Assembly: GCF_039534125.1 (NCBI RefSeq)
Contig: NZ_BAAAUV010000011.1
Coordinates: forward strand, 62,001-126,000
Reading direction: 5' to 3'
DNA: 64,000 nt
Source of the DNA: Actinocorallia longicatena
Lineage (GTDB): Bacteria; Actinomycetota; Actinomycetes; Streptosporangiales; Streptosporangiaceae
The notes under the pieces were generated by a model, which worked only from the letters and a program-made list of their open reading frames with translations, was not told where the DNA came from and ran no database searches. The first letter of the stretch is position 1; each line of letters starts with the position of its first letter. Made by a program: the position numbers and the translations under genes. Positions 8,154-16,640 of the stretch are shown here, piece after piece.

Positions 8154-9089
8154 ATGAAGAACCTGGCCATCGCCGCGACCGGGCTGCGCAAGTCCTACGG
8201 CGACAAGATCGTGCTCGACGGCGTCGACCTGAGCGTCCCCGAAGGAACGATCTTCTCCCTGCTCGGCCCGAACGGGGCCGGCAAGACCACCACCGTCCAG
8301 ATCCTCTCCACCCTGATCAAGGCCGACGCGGGGACCGTCCGGGTCGCGGGCCACGACCTGGAGGCCCAGGCCGACGACGTCCGAGGCGCCATCGGCGTCA
8401 CCGGCCAGTACTCGGCGGTCGACAAGCTGCTCACCGGCGAGGAGAACCTGCTCCTCATGGCCGATCTCAAGCACCTCTCCCGCAGGGACGGCAGGAACAA
8501 GGCCAGGGAGCTGCTGGAGAAGTTCGATCTGGTCGACGCCGCGGGCAAGCCCGCCTCCACCTACTCCGGCGGCATGCAGCGCCGGCTCGACCTGGCCATG
8601 ACCCTGGTCGGCGACCCCCGCCTGATCTTCCTCGACGAACCGACCACCGGCCTCGACCCCCGCAGCCGGCGCACCATGTGGAGCATCGTCCGCGACCTGG
8701 CCGACGGCGGCGTCACCATCTTCCTCACCACCCAGTACCTCGAGGAGGCCGACCAGCTCGCCGACCGCATCGCCCTCCTCGACCACGGCACCCTGATCGC
8801 CGAGGGCACCGCGGAGGAGCTCAAGCGCCTCATCCCCGGCGGCCACATCGAGCTGAGGTTCACCGACCCGGCCGGCCTCGACGCCGCCCTGCTGGCCCTC
8901 GCGGCCGGCACCCCCGACCCCGACGCCCTCACCCTCCAGGTCCCGAGCGACGGCAGCGTCCGCGCCGTCCGCGAGACCCTCGCCCTCCTCGACGAGCGCT
9001 CCATCGACATCGCCGACCTGAGCATCCACACCCCCGACCTCGACGACGTCTTCCTCACCCTCACCGGCCGGCAGCAGACCCCCGCCTGA
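8154..9089 (+). CDS. DrrA-like ABC transporter ATP-binding protein
   Basis: A 311-residue ATPase of the daunorubicin-resistance type. Walker A is GPNGAGKTTT, the Q loop lies in GVTGQYSAVD, the signature is YSGGMQRRLDLAMTLVGDP, Walker B is LIFLDEPTTGLDPRSR and the H-loop region is ILTTQYLEEADQLADR-like. The C-terminal 80 residues (HIELRFTDPAGLDAAL... DDVFLTLTGR) are the DrrA regulatory tail. It energises export of an amphiphilic or antibiotic-like substrate together with the next gene. TGAGGAGCACCGC precedes the ATG. Confidence 0.95.
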   Translation: MKNLAIAATGLRKSYGDKIVLDGVDLSVPEGTIFSLLGPNGAGKTTTVQILSTLIKADAGTVRVAGHDLEAQADDVRGAIGVTGQYSAVDKLLTGEENLLLMADLKHLSRRDGRNKARELLEKFDLVDAAGKPASTYSGGMQRRLDLAMTLVGDPRLIFLDEPTTGLDPRSRRTMWSIVRDLADGGVTIFLTTQYLEEADQLADRIALLDHGTLIAEGTAEELKRLIPGGHIELRFTDPAGLDAALLALAAGTPDPDALTLQVPSDGSVRAVRETLALLDERSIDIADLSIHTPDLDDVFLTLTGRQQTPA

Positions 9090-9140
9090 GCCGCCCCCCG
9101 CACCGGCACCGTCCCCCCGAAGCAGAAGGAAGCACCTCCC

Positions 9141-9914
9141 ATGAGCGCTCTCACCCTCGCGGCCCGCGACAACTCGACCATGATCCGGCGGCAGCTCAGA
9201 CGGCTCGTCCGCTACCCGTCCATGACCATCCAGCTGATCATCACCCCGGTCATCCTGCTGCTGGTGTTCGTCTATGTCTTCGGCGGCACCCTCGGCTCCG
9301 GCCTCGGCGGAGGCCGCGACACCTACATCGACTACGTCGTCCCCGGCATCCTGCTCATGGCCGCCGCCACCGCGGCCACCGGGACCGCGGTCATGGTCGC
9401 CACCGACATGACCGAGGGGATCATCGCCCGCTTCCGGACCATGCGGATCTCCCGGGCCTCGGTCCTCACCGGCCATGTCGTCGGCAGCCTCATCCAGCAG
9501 CTCCTCGGCATGGTCGCCCTCATCGTGATCGCCGTGGCCATCGGCTTCCGCCCCAACGCCACCGCCGTCGAGTGGCTCGCCGCGACCGGCCTGCTCGTCC
9601 TGTTCATCCTCGCCATCACCTGGCTCGCCGTCGCCCTCGGCCTGCGGGCCCAGTCCCCCGAGGCCGCCAGCAACGCCCCGATGCCCCTGATCCTGCTGCC
9701 CTTCCTCGGCAGCGGCTTCGTCCCCACCGAGTCCATGCCCACCGCGCTCCGCTGGTTCGCCGAGTACCAGCCCTTCACCCCGATCATGGAGACCCTCCGC
9801 GGCCTCCTGCTCGGCACCCCGATCGGCAACAGCGGCGCCATCGCCATCGCCTGGAGCGCCGGGATCGCCCTCGTCGCCTACTTCTGGGCCAAGAACACCT
9901 TCGACAAGGCCTGA
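9141..9914 (+). CDS. DrrB-like ABC-2 permease
   Basis: A 257-residue membrane protein with six helices. The N-terminal RRQLRRLVRYPSMTIQLIITPVILLLVFVYVFGG (in parts), IDYVVPGILLMAAATAA and MTEGIIARFRTMRISRASVLTGH loops are typical of ABC-2 exporters of the DrrB group, as is the late FVPTESMPTALRWFAEYQPFTPIMETLRGLL. It forms the membrane channel with the ATPase encoded 51 bases upstream. AGAAGGAAGCACCTCCC precedes the ATG. A hairpin ends the operon. Confidence 0.95.
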   Translation: MSALTLAARDNSTMIRRQLRRLVRYPSMTIQLIITPVILLLVFVYVFGGTLGSGLGGGRDTYIDYVVPGILLMAAATAATGTAVMVATDMTEGIIARFRTMRISRASVLTGHVVGSLIQQLLGMVALIVIAVAIGFRPNATAVEWLAATGLLVLFILAITWLAVALGLRAQSPEAASNAPMPLILLPFLGSGFVPTESMPTALRWFAEYQPFTPIMETLRGLLLGTPIGNSGAIAIAWSAGIALVAYFWAKNTFDKA

Positions 9915-9928
9915 CCATGATCCGGCCG

Positions 9929-9966
9929 GAAGGGGCCGTCGGACCTGGGGGTCCGGCGGCCCCTTC
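9929..9966 (+). terminator. terminator of the DUF4097-drrAB-like operon
   Basis: GAAGGGGCCG pairs with CGGCCCCTTC and an inner GGACC/GGTCC extends the stem with one internal mismatch. It begins 15 bases after the permease stop and may also serve the convergent gene. Confidence 0.7.
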
Positions 9967-9987
9967 GCCGTTCCCGGACGGAAGGGA

Positions 9988-10755
9988 TCAGGCCGCCGTG
10001 CGGGTGGCCTTGAGGAAGACGAGGGCGAGCTCTATGCGGCCCTCGGTCATGTGCGTGTCGCTGATCTTGCGCGCCGCGGCCACGGCGTCGGCATGCCGGT
10101 CGCGCGCGCAGATGAGGGCGCGGGCCGGTTCGCAGCCGGCGAGCGCCGAGACCTTCAGCCAGTGCTCGCCCTCGGCGGCGCCGCCCCGGCACATCGCCAG
10201 GACGGCCAGCCCGAAGGCGGCCTGCCCGTGGTCGGGGTGGTCCTCGTCGTGCGCGGCCATCGTCAGCTCGTAGAGGACGTCCTCGTTCTCCGGCCCGCCG
10301 TCCTCGGGCTGGTGGCGCAGGACGACGTCGACGGGATGCACCTTGCCGACCAGCGACAGCGGAGGCGCGGCCTCGCCGGAGGACGCCGGGGAGTCGCCGT
10401 GCACGGGCTCGGCCGAGCCGTTCTTGGCGTCGAGCAGCCGCGCGTGCCAGTCGGGGATGCCGCCGACGTCGGCGGGGTCGAGCCGTGTCTCGGCCGCGGC
10501 GACGTGCAGCGCGGAGATCACCGCGGACAGGACCTCCCAGCAGGGCAGCCCGATGTTCTTCCCGGTCATCATGGACTGCAGGGCGCTCTTGCCGAGAGTC
10601 CTGCCGCCGTTGCGGGCGGCCTGCTCCTTCATGATCCTGACCAGGCGCGGGTAGGTCGGCGGCCCCGCCGCCTCGAAGGCCATCCGCATGTCGTCCCAGA
10701 ACGCCGCGACGACGGCCGAGGAGGGCCCCGTGCCACGGTCCTGTCCCGTTCCCAA
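9988..10755 (-). CDS. uncharacterised regulatory-type protein with an HTH-like N-terminus
   Basis: A 255-residue soluble protein I cannot assign firmly. Residues 20-85 (RMAFEAAGPPTYPRLVRIMKEQAA... LGKSALQSMMTGKNIGLPCWEVLSAVISALH) resemble the divergent XRE-like HTH found in actinomycete helix-turn-helix/WD40 or TPR proteins. The C-terminal half contains TPR-like helices (DHGQAAFGLAVLAMCRGGAAEGEHWLKVSALAGCEPA...). The start is taken as TTG because AGGGAGA lies just ahead; an internal ATG near residue 23 is the alternative. It stands alone, convergent with the efflux operon. Confidence 0.7.
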   Translation of the reverse strand: MGTGQDRGTGPSSAVVAAFWDDMRMAFEAAGPPTYPRLVRIMKEQAARNGGRTLGKSALQSMMTGKNIGLPCWEVLSAVISALHVAAAETRLDPADVGGIPDWHARLLDAKNGSAEPVHGDSPASSGEAAPPLSLVGKVHPVDVVLRHQPEDGGPENEDVLYELTMAAHDEDHPDHGQAAFGLAVLAMCRGGAAEGEHWLKVSALAGCEPARALICARDRHADAVAAARKISDTHMTEGRIELALVFLKATRTAA

Positions 10756-11127
10756 CCGATCTCCCTGACCGTCCGGATGTATTCGCTGTAGTCGGCCGCG
10801 CCTTGCTCGAGGACATCGTCTCAGGACGGGACCGTCGGGTCACTCCGGGAAACGCACACCTCGTCACGCAACGGGACCGAAATTCCTTAACGCACATTTC
10901 ACCGGTAAGTCGATCAGGGAGTCAGTCGTACCGGCCGGTACGGGCCGGGTCCGTACGGGCCCGGCCGAAAACGGGCCCTCCCGGGCGGGACCGGATGACA
11001 GCGGCCCTTGCCGCGGGTCAGGCGATGTCATCCGGTGGCGCCCGCTTCCGGCCCTCCGCGGCCGGTCCCGGCGGGTGCGGGACGGGTCCGGCCGCTTCGG
11101 CCGGGACGGGTTCGGGGCGCCGGAACG
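10756..11127. other. 372-base intergenic region with palindromic GC repeats
   Basis: No gene is visible. The region holds promoters for the leftward regulator and the rightward small genes. It includes a perfect 16-base palindrome CGTACCGGCCGGTACG at 10927-10942, followed by a tandem pair of GTACGGGCC(GGG) units at about 10938 and 10953, and a copy of the GGCCGGTACGGGC motif at 10933-10945 shared with 3773-3785. Confidence 0.6.
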
Positions 11128-11328
11128 ATGGTCCTCATGACAGCCCTCGCGGCCTTCGTCCTCGTTCGGGAGGAGCCCACGGATCCCTACAACGACGAGG
11201 GGAACCTGCTCCTCCTGCTGACCGCGGTCTGGTCGCTCCAGACCGGCCGTCCCTGCCCGGAATGGCCGGCCTCGGGTGCCGATCCCGCACGGCTCGTCGA
11301 GTTCTGGGCCGATCCTGAAATGGAGTGA
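11128..11328 (+). CDS. small acidic hypothetical protein
   Basis: A 63-66 residue protein (MTALAAFVLVREEPTDPYNDEGNLLLL...) with a hydrophobic centre and an acidic end (EFWADPEME). No family recognised. Two ATG codons nine bases apart are both possible; no Shine-Dalgarno decides. It ends in a GTGA overlap with the next ORF, which supports it being real and coupled. Confidence 0.5.
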   Translation: MVLMTALAAFVLVREEPTDPYNDEGNLLLLLTAVWSLQTGRPCPEWPASGADPARLVEFWADPEME

Positions 11329-11615
11329 ATACAGCAGCCATGTCCTCAGTCATGTTCGCCACCGTGGCGGCCTCGGACGGCATCAGCGTCCGCGTGCTGC
11401 TGCTCCTGCTCGCCTCGCTCATCGGGGGAGCCGTCGGCGGCCTGCTCGGCTATGTCGTCTCGAACGGCACGCGCAACCAGAGGCTCGCCGCCTGCACGAT
11501 CGGCGGGTGCGTGGCCTTCGCCGGCACCTACAAGTTCCTCGACGCGCTCGTGCCGGCGGCCGGGCCCGGCGGGTTTGAAGCGGGAGGTGGGGGAATGGGG
11601 TCCAAGCCCTTGTGA
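11325..11615 (+). CDS. small two-helix membrane protein
   Basis: Up to 96 residues. Two hydrophobic segments (VRVLLLLLASLIGGAVGGLLGYVV and AACTIGGCVAFAGTYKFLDAL) are separated by SNGTRNQR, with a Gly-rich tail. The GTG overlaps the preceding stop; an ATG five codons on (MSSVMFATV) has GGAGTG at a looser spacing and is an alternative start. No named family. A hairpin follows the stop. Confidence 0.6.
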   Translation: MNTAAMSSVMFATVAASDGISVRVLLLLLASLIGGAVGGLLGYVVSNGTRNQRLAACTIGGCVAFAGTYKFLDALVPAAGPGGFEAGGGGMGSKPL

Positions 11616-11620
11616 GGGGT

Positions 11621-11664
11621 CAGTGCAGAGGGTCGCCGTGCTGGTGCGGCGGCCCTCGTCACTG
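11621..11664. terminator. bidirectional terminator-like hairpin
   Basis: CAGTG pairs with CACTG and GAGGGTCGCCG pairs with CGGCGGCCCTC (one G-T type mismatch) around an eight-base loop. It sits exactly between the convergent small membrane gene and the STAS gene. Confidence 0.6.
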
Positions 11665-11667
11665 CCG

Positions 11668-12039
11668 TCAGCGGGCGCCGAGCTCGGCGAGGCCTTCGTT
11701 CAGGGCGCGGGCGAGGGTGTCGGTCACCTTGATCGACTGGTCGACCCCGGTGACGCTCAGCATGCGGCGGGGGAGCGCCTCGTCCGGGATGACCAGGCGG
11801 AGGGTGCCGCGGGTGGACCGGACGGCGAAGTGGGTCTTGGCCAGGAGGCTGATGCCCGCCGAGTCCATGAAGGCCACCCGGCTCATGTTGAGGATCAGGT
11901 GGATGGGCGGGGCGTGGCCGACGATCGTGCTGATCAGCCGCGGTTCGGCGATCCCGACGGTGGTCAGGGCCAGCTCGCCGGAGAGGCTCACCACCGTGAA
12001 CGGATCCATCTCCTGGGTGTCCATGGCCAAGGCCGTCAC
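11668..12039 (-). CDS. STAS-domain anti-sigma factor antagonist
   Basis: A 123-residue single STAS domain of the SpoIIAA/RsbV/BldG type. The phosphorylatable Ser is in FMDSAGISLLAKTH near residue 62; flanking strands VVSLSGELALTTV and HLILNMSRVAF fit. Such proteins release sigma factors by binding an anti-sigma kinase. No kinase or sigma gene is beside it, so it is an orphan. I used the GTG with AGGA ahead; an ATG five codons on (MDTQEMDPFTVV) is the alternative. Confidence 0.9.
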   Translation of the reverse strand: MTALAMDTQEMDPFTVVSLSGELALTTVGIAEPRLISTIVGHAPPIHLILNMSRVAFMDSAGISLLAKTHFAVRSTRGTLRLVIPDEALPRRMLSVTGVDQSIKVTDTLARALNEGLAELGAR

Positions 12040-12175
12040 TGGGTCCTGCTCTCTGGCGCTCTTCGTGTCGTCGTCGATGGCACGGTGGCCTCCGCCTCAA
12101 CCTACCGCCGTTCCGTTGTAGGAAGGGGAGGGGCCGCCCGTGAGGGGCGCCACGACACAGGGGAGACGCGCCGCG

Positions 12176-12502
12176 ATGCAGTACCTGGTTTCCGTGATCT
12201 TTTCCGAGCGGGACGTCCTGGCCGACGCGGAGGAGGAGGCCGCGATCGACGCCTTCAACGAGCGGCTCAGGGCCGAGGGCCACTGGGTCTTCGCCGGCGG
12301 CCTCACGGGGCCCGGCGACGCCACGGTGATCGACAACCGGAACGGTGCGGCGCGGTTCTCCGACGGCCCCTTCGTGGAGTCGAAGGAGTTCCTCGCGGGC
12401 TTCTGGGTCATCGAGGCGCCCGACCACGAGACCGCGCTCGCCCTGGCCGCCGAGGGCTCGAAGGCCTGCAACCGCAGGACCGAGCTCCGCCCCTTCCACT
12501 GA
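12176..12502 (+). CDS. YCII-related domain protein
   Basis: A 108-residue protein of the YciI-like group with ferredoxin-like fold: MQYLVSVIFSE opening strand, FNERLRAEGHWVFAGGLTGP, then DGPFVESKEFLAGFWVIEAPDHETALALA, and a final LRPFH. The DGPFVESKEFLAGFWVIE motif is diagnostic of the DGPF subgroup, which often sits beside ECF sigma factors; none is adjacent here. The enzymatic role is unknown. It is preceded by a GGGGAGACG stretch and stands alone. Confidence 0.9.
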   Translation: MQYLVSVIFSERDVLADAEEEAAIDAFNERLRAEGHWVFAGGLTGPGDATVIDNRNGAARFSDGPFVESKEFLAGFWVIEAPDHETALALAAEGSKACNRRTELRPFH

Positions 12503-12552
12503 AGAGGAGGACGCGATCCGCCAGTGAACACGTTATCTGTGAGAAATCGAGG

Positions 12553-12582
12553 TTTTCAAACACGAGTCATGTTAGATATGTT
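12553..12582 (+). promoter_or_regulatory. promoter for a leaderless MFS mRNA
   Basis: TTTTCA at 12553-12558 and TATGTT at 12577-12582, spacing 18, six bases before the GTG of the transporter gene. There is no Shine-Dalgarno between them. This spacing predicts transcription starting at or next to the start codon. Confidence 0.55.
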
Positions 12583-12588
12583 CGATAA

Positions 12589-13776
12589 GTGAACAGAGCT
12601 CTGCGGGCCGGACGGCTGGCCACCTTCGTCTACTTCGCGCTCAACGGGTTCGTTCTCGGGCTGTGGGTCGTCCACATCCCGGCGGTCGAGCACCGGACGG
12701 GGATCGGTCACGCGCTGCTCGGCTGGCTGCTGCTCCTGCTCGGCGGGGGCGCGTTCGCCGGGATGCAGCTCGCGGGGCCGCTCACCGACCGGTTCGGCGC
12801 GCGCAGGGTCGTCCCGGTCAGCGCGCTGCTGTGCAGTGCGGCGCTGATCCTCCCCGGGACGGCGACCGGGCCGTGGGCGCTGGGCGGGGCGCTGCTGGTC
12901 CTCGGCGCGGCCAACGGCTTCCTCGACGTCAGCATGAACACGCACGCCGTCCAGGTCGAGCGGGCCTACGCGCGTCCGGTGATGTCGGCCTTCCACGCGG
13001 TCTTCTCGCTCGGCGGCGTGGCCGCGGCCCTCGTCGGCGCGCGCACCCTGAGCTGGGGCTGGAGCCCCGCCGTGACCCTTCCGGTGATGAGCGTCCTCGG
13101 CATGGCCGTGGCGCTGGCGGCCGCTCCCGCGCTGCTGCGTCCCGAACCCGCGGAGGCGGAAGCGCCGGACGCGCCGGAGGCGGCCCGGCGCCGGACTCCG
13201 CGCCGGATCTGGCTGCTCGGCGTGCTCGCCTTCGCGCTGATGCTCTGTGAGGGCGTCGCGAACGACTGGAGCGCCCTGCACCTGCGGGACGTCCTGGACG
13301 CCTCGCCGGGCGTCGCCGCCCTGTCCTTCGGCGCCTTCGCGACCGCGATGACGGTGGGACGCTTCCTGACCGACGGCGTCGCCGGCCGGATGGGGGCGCT
13401 GTTCGTCCTGCGGTACGGAGCCCTGCTGGCCGCGGCGGGCTGGGCCCTCGCCGCCGCCTCGCCCGGCATCCCGCTCGCCATCACCGGCTGGGCGATCGCG
13501 GGGCTCGGCCTGTCCGGCTGCATCCCGCAGCTGTTCAGCGCCGCCGGCCACGCCGATCCGGACGCCGCGGGCACCAACGTCTCGCGGGTCGCGGGCCTCG
13601 GCTACCTCGGCATGCTGGCGGGCCCCGCCGTCATCGGGCCGCTGGCCGAGCTGGTCCCGCTGAACGTCACCTTCCTGCTGCCACTGGCCCTCTGCCTCGC
13701 GGCGGCGGTCTCGGCCCCCATCGTGCGCGGCCCGTCCGCGGCGGAGCGCAGGGAACCCCAGGCCCAGCCCTCCTGA
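12589..13776 (+). CDS. MFS transporter, YbjJ/FucP-like
   Basis: A 395-residue, 12-helix transporter. The motif-A-like loop is GPLTDRFGARRVV, helix 4 region contains LGAANGFLDVSMNTHAVQVER, typical of YbjJ-like sugar or unknown-solute porters, and helix 5 begins VMSAFHAVFSLGGVAAAL. The central loop is acidic then basic (EPAEAEAPDAPEAARRRTPRR). The GTG start lacks a ribosome site and is probably leaderless. It has its own promoter and ends just ahead of the convergent phosphodiesterase-like gene. Substrate unknown. Confidence 0.9.
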   Translation: MNRALRAGRLATFVYFALNGFVLGLWVVHIPAVEHRTGIGHALLGWLLLLLGGGAFAGMQLAGPLTDRFGARRVVPVSALLCSAALILPGTATGPWALGGALLVLGAANGFLDVSMNTHAVQVERAYARPVMSAFHAVFSLGGVAAALVGARTLSWGWSPAVTLPVMSVLGMAVALAAAPALLRPEPAEAEAPDAPEAARRRTPRRIWLLGVLAFALMLCEGVANDWSALHLRDVLDASPGVAALSFGAFATAMTVGRFLTDGVAGRMGALFVLRYGALLAAAGWALAAASPGIPLAITGWAIAGLGLSGCIPQLFSAAGHADPDAAGTNVSRVAGLGYLGMLAGPAVIGPLAELVPLNVTFLLPLALCLAAAVSAPIVRGPSAAERREPQAQPS

Positions 13777-13797
13777 CCGCCCCGCCCTCCCGACCGT

Positions 13798-14787
13798 TCA
13801 CCAGCCGATCGTGGCGGCCACCGGGCGGTGGTCGCTGCCGGTGGCGGGCAGCACCCGGGAGCTCAGCGGCCGCACGCCGCGGACCAGGATCTGGTCGATG
13901 CGGATCATCGGGAAGGCCGCGGGCCAGGTGAAGCCGAAACCGTCCCCGGCCTGCTCCTGGACCGAGCGCAGCCGCGAGGTGAGGCCGGTGAACGCGCGAT
14001 CGTCCATGCTGCCGTTCAGATCGCCGAGCAGCACCACCCGCTCGTTCGGCTCGGCGGCGACGGCCTCGCCGAGCGCGCGGGCGCCCGCGTCCCGCTGGCC
14101 CGTCGACAGACCCGCCCGGGGGTTCACCCGCGCGGATCCCAGATGGGCGACGTACACCGCGAGCGGCCCGCGGGCGGTGGCCACGGTGGTCCGCAGCCCA
14201 CGGTTGTAGGGCAGCTTGACGGCGGCGGGCTTGGCGTCGCCCAGCGGCCCCGCGTCCATCCGGACGTCGACCGTCCGCGTCTCGGACAGCGGGAACCTGC
14301 TCCACAGCCCGACCGTGCCCAGCACCGCGTGGTGCGGGTAGGCCGTCCCCAGCTCCTTCTCGTAGGTGGGCAGCGCGTGCGGGGTGATCTCCACCAGGGC
14401 CAGGACGTCCGCCCCGGAGCGGGCCAGCCCGCGGGCGGTGCCGGCGGGGTCGGCGTTGCCCGCGCCGACGTTCTGCCCCGCGACGGTGAGATCGCCGCCC
14501 GGCCGCGACCTGTCGCCGAGCAGCCCGCCGAACAGATGCAGCCACACCGCGACCGGCAGCAGCAGCGCCACCACGGCGGAGGGCGACCGGCGCCGGACCG
14601 CCAGGACCAGCAGCACGGGGACGAACACCCCGAACCAGGGCAGGAAGGTCTCCACCAGGCTGCCGAGATTCCCGACCCGGTTGGGGATCCTCGCGTGCAG
14701 CCCCAGGACGAGGCCGAGCAGCAGCGCCAGCGCCGTGAGGACGGGCCCCCGCCGCCATGCCGTGATCTCCATTCGCATGACGCCCAT
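13798..14787 (-). CDS. membrane-anchored endonuclease/exonuclease/phosphatase family protein
   Basis: About 329 residues. Three N-terminal helices (VLTALALLLGLVLGLHA, FGVFVPVLLVLAV, SAVVALLLPVAVWLHLFGGLL) precede an extracellular EEP domain: LTVAGQNVGAGN, DVLALVEITPHA, LAVYVAHLGS, VVLLGDLNGSMDD, and terminal TGSDHRPVAATIGW. The catalytic Asn, Glu, Asp-Leu-Asn and Ser-Asp-His signatures are all present, so a phosphodiesterase active outside the cell is likely (nucleic acid or phospholipid). Three in-frame ATGs cluster at the start; I chose the first. It is divergent from the two-component genes. Confidence 0.88.
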   Translation of the reverse strand: MGVMRMEITAWRRGPVLTALALLLGLVLGLHARIPNRVGNLGSLVETFLPWFGVFVPVLLVLAVRRRSPSAVVALLLPVAVWLHLFGGLLGDRSRPGGDLTVAGQNVGAGNADPAGTARGLARSGADVLALVEITPHALPTYEKELGTAYPHHAVLGTVGLWSRFPLSETRTVDVRMDAGPLGDAKPAAVKLPYNRGLRTTVATARGPLAVYVAHLGSARVNPRAGLSTGQRDAGARALGEAVAAEPNERVVLLGDLNGSMDDRAFTGLTSRLRSVQEQAGDGFGFTWPAAFPMIRIDQILVRGVRPLSSRVLPATGSDHRPVAATIGW

Positions 14788-14866
14788 CGAACACCGGGTG
14801 ATGTTGCCGGAGCGTATGCGATTTCCGATACGGTCGCGGTACACACCCGCTCCTAGCATGGGTTTC

Positions 14867-15559
14867 ATGCGGGTGCTGATCGTTGAGGACGAGCCGTACA
14901 TGGCCGAGGCCATCCGGGACGGCCTGCGTCTGGAGGCCATCGCGGCCGACATAGCGGGCGACGGGGACACGGCCCTGGAGCTTCTGAGCGTCAACACCTA
15001 CGACATCGCGGTCCTCGACCGCGACGTCCCGGGGCCGTCCGGCGACGAGATCGCCGCCCACATCGTCGCCTCCGGCAGCGGGATGCCGATCCTCATGCTG
15101 ACCGCGGCCGACCGTCTCGACGACAAGGCGTCCGGGTTCGGTCTCGGCGCCGACGACTACCTCACGAAACCCTTCGACCTGCGGGAACTCGCCCTCAGGC
15201 TGCGGGCGCTCGACCGCAGGCGGGCGCACAGCAGGCCGCCGGTCCGGGAGATCGCCGGGCTGCGGCTGGACCCGTTCCGCAGGGAGGTCCACCGCGACGG
15301 CCGCCCCGTCCCGCTCACCAGGAAGCAGTTCGCGGTGCTGGAGGTCCTCGTGGCCGCCGACGGCGGGGTCGTCGGCGCGGAGGAGCTCCTGGAACGCGCT
15401 TGGGACGAGAACGCCGACCCGTTCACCAACGCCGTCCGGATCACGGTCTCGGCCCTGCGCAAGCGGCTCGGCGAACCCTGGATCATCGTGACGGTGCCGG
15501 GCGTCGGCTACCGGATCGCGCGTCCGGAGGAGGCGCCGGGGGGAGCGGGCCGTGGATAG
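14867..15559 (+). CDS. OmpR/PhoB-family response regulator
   Basis: A 230-residue two-domain regulator. Receiver residues: acidic pair in VEDEP, phospho-acceptor Asp51 in IAVLDRDVPG, Thr in LMLTAAD, Lys in YLTKPFDLREL. The C-terminal winged helix (GLRLDPFRREVHRDGRPVPLTRKQFAVLEVLVAADGG, in parts) ends in TVPGVGYRIARP. It overlaps the kinase start by eight bases and forms its operon partner. An ATG three codons earlier is possible; neither has a strong ribosome site. Confidence 0.95.
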   Translation: MRVLIVEDEPYMAEAIRDGLRLEAIAADIAGDGDTALELLSVNTYDIAVLDRDVPGPSGDEIAAHIVASGSGMPILMLTAADRLDDKASGFGLGADDYLTKPFDLRELALRLRALDRRRAHSRPPVREIAGLRLDPFRREVHRDGRPVPLTRKQFAVLEVLVAADGGVVGAEELLERAWDENADPFTNAVRITVSALRKRLGEPWIIVTVPGVGYRIARPEEAPGGAGRG

Positions 15560-16631
15560 GGGGGCCGGGCCGAGCGTCCGGCTCAAACTCACGCTCAGCT
15601 ACGCCGGATTCCTCATGCTCGCGGGCGCGCTGCCGCTCCTCGCCGTCGCGGTGTTCCTGCTGCGCTCCCAGCGGCTGGGCTTCGCGCCGGACGAGGTGGT
15701 CATCTCCTCGCCGGGCTCGGCCTACCTGCGGGCCTTCGCCCCGACGGCCGCCGCGATCATGGCGTTCCTGCTGGTGTTCGGCCTGGCGGGCGGGTGGCTC
15801 CTCGCCGGGCGGATGCTCGCGCCGCTGGCCCGCATCACCGAGGCCACCCGCCTGGCCGCGGAGGGATCGCTCGAGCACCGGATCCGGCTGCCCGGCCGCA
15901 CCGACGAGTTCCGCGAGCTCGCCGACGCCTTCGACACGATGCTCGCCCGGCTCGAAGAGCACGTCGCCGGGGAGCGCAGGTTCGCCGCCAACGCCTCCCA
16001 TGAGCTGCGCACCCCGCTGGCGATCTCCAAGGCGCTCATCGACGTGGCCCGCGCCGATCCGCACCGCGACACCGCCGAGCTCCTGGACCGCCTGCACGCC
16101 GTCAACACCCGGGCGATCGACCTCTCCGAGGCGCTGCTCCTGCTCAGCCGGGCGGGGCAGCGCTCCTTCACCCGGGTCCCCGTCGACCTGTCCCTCCTCG
16201 CGGAGGAGGCCGTGGAGACCCTTCTTCCCCTCGCCGAACGGCGCGGCGTCGCCCTCGAGACGTCCGGCGAGATCACCCCCGCGACCGGATCGCGGGCCCT
16301 CCTGCTGCAACTCACGACGAACCTCGTCCACAACGCGATCGTCCACAACCTCCCCGCGGACGGCACCGTCCTGATCACCACCGCCACCCGCCGCTCGACG
16401 GCGGTCCTCACCGTCGAGAACACCGGTGAGCGGCTCACCCCCGACGTGGTAGCGACGCTCGCCGAACCCTTCCGGCGCGGCACCGGACGCCTGCGCACCG
16501 GCCACCAGGGCACCGGCCTGGGCCTGGCCATCGCCCGGACCATCACCGAGGCCCACGACGGCACTCTCACCCTCACGCCGCGCCCCGGAGGAGGCCTGCT
16601 CGCCACCGTCGAGCTGCCCCTGACGATCTAG
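15552..16631 (+). CDS. membrane sensor histidine kinase
   Basis: A 359-residue kinase. Helix 1 is residues 12-37 (LTLSYAGFLMLAGALPLLAVAVFLL), a 25-residue external loop follows, then helix 2 (APTAAAIMAFLLVFGLAGGWLLAG). HAMP covers about 87-138 and HisKA has His150 in NASHELRTPLAI. ATPase boxes are LTTNLVHNAIVHN, VENTGERL and GTGLGLAIARTI. The loop is too short for a folded sensor domain, so it probably senses membrane or envelope state. It starts with GTG inside the end of the regulator gene. Confidence 0.95.
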   Translation: MDRGAGPSVRLKLTLSYAGFLMLAGALPLLAVAVFLLRSQRLGFAPDEVVISSPGSAYLRAFAPTAAAIMAFLLVFGLAGGWLLAGRMLAPLARITEATRLAAEGSLEHRIRLPGRTDEFRELADAFDTMLARLEEHVAGERRFAANASHELRTPLAISKALIDVARADPHRDTAELLDRLHAVNTRAIDLSEALLLLSRAGQRSFTRVPVDLSLLAEEAVETLLPLAERRGVALETSGEITPATGSRALLLQLTTNLVHNAIVHNLPADGTVLITTATRRSTAVLTVENTGERLTPDVVATLAEPFRRGTGRLRTGHQGTGLGLAIARTITEAHDGTLTLTPRPGGGLLATVELPLTI

Positions 16632-16640
16632 ATCCGAGCA

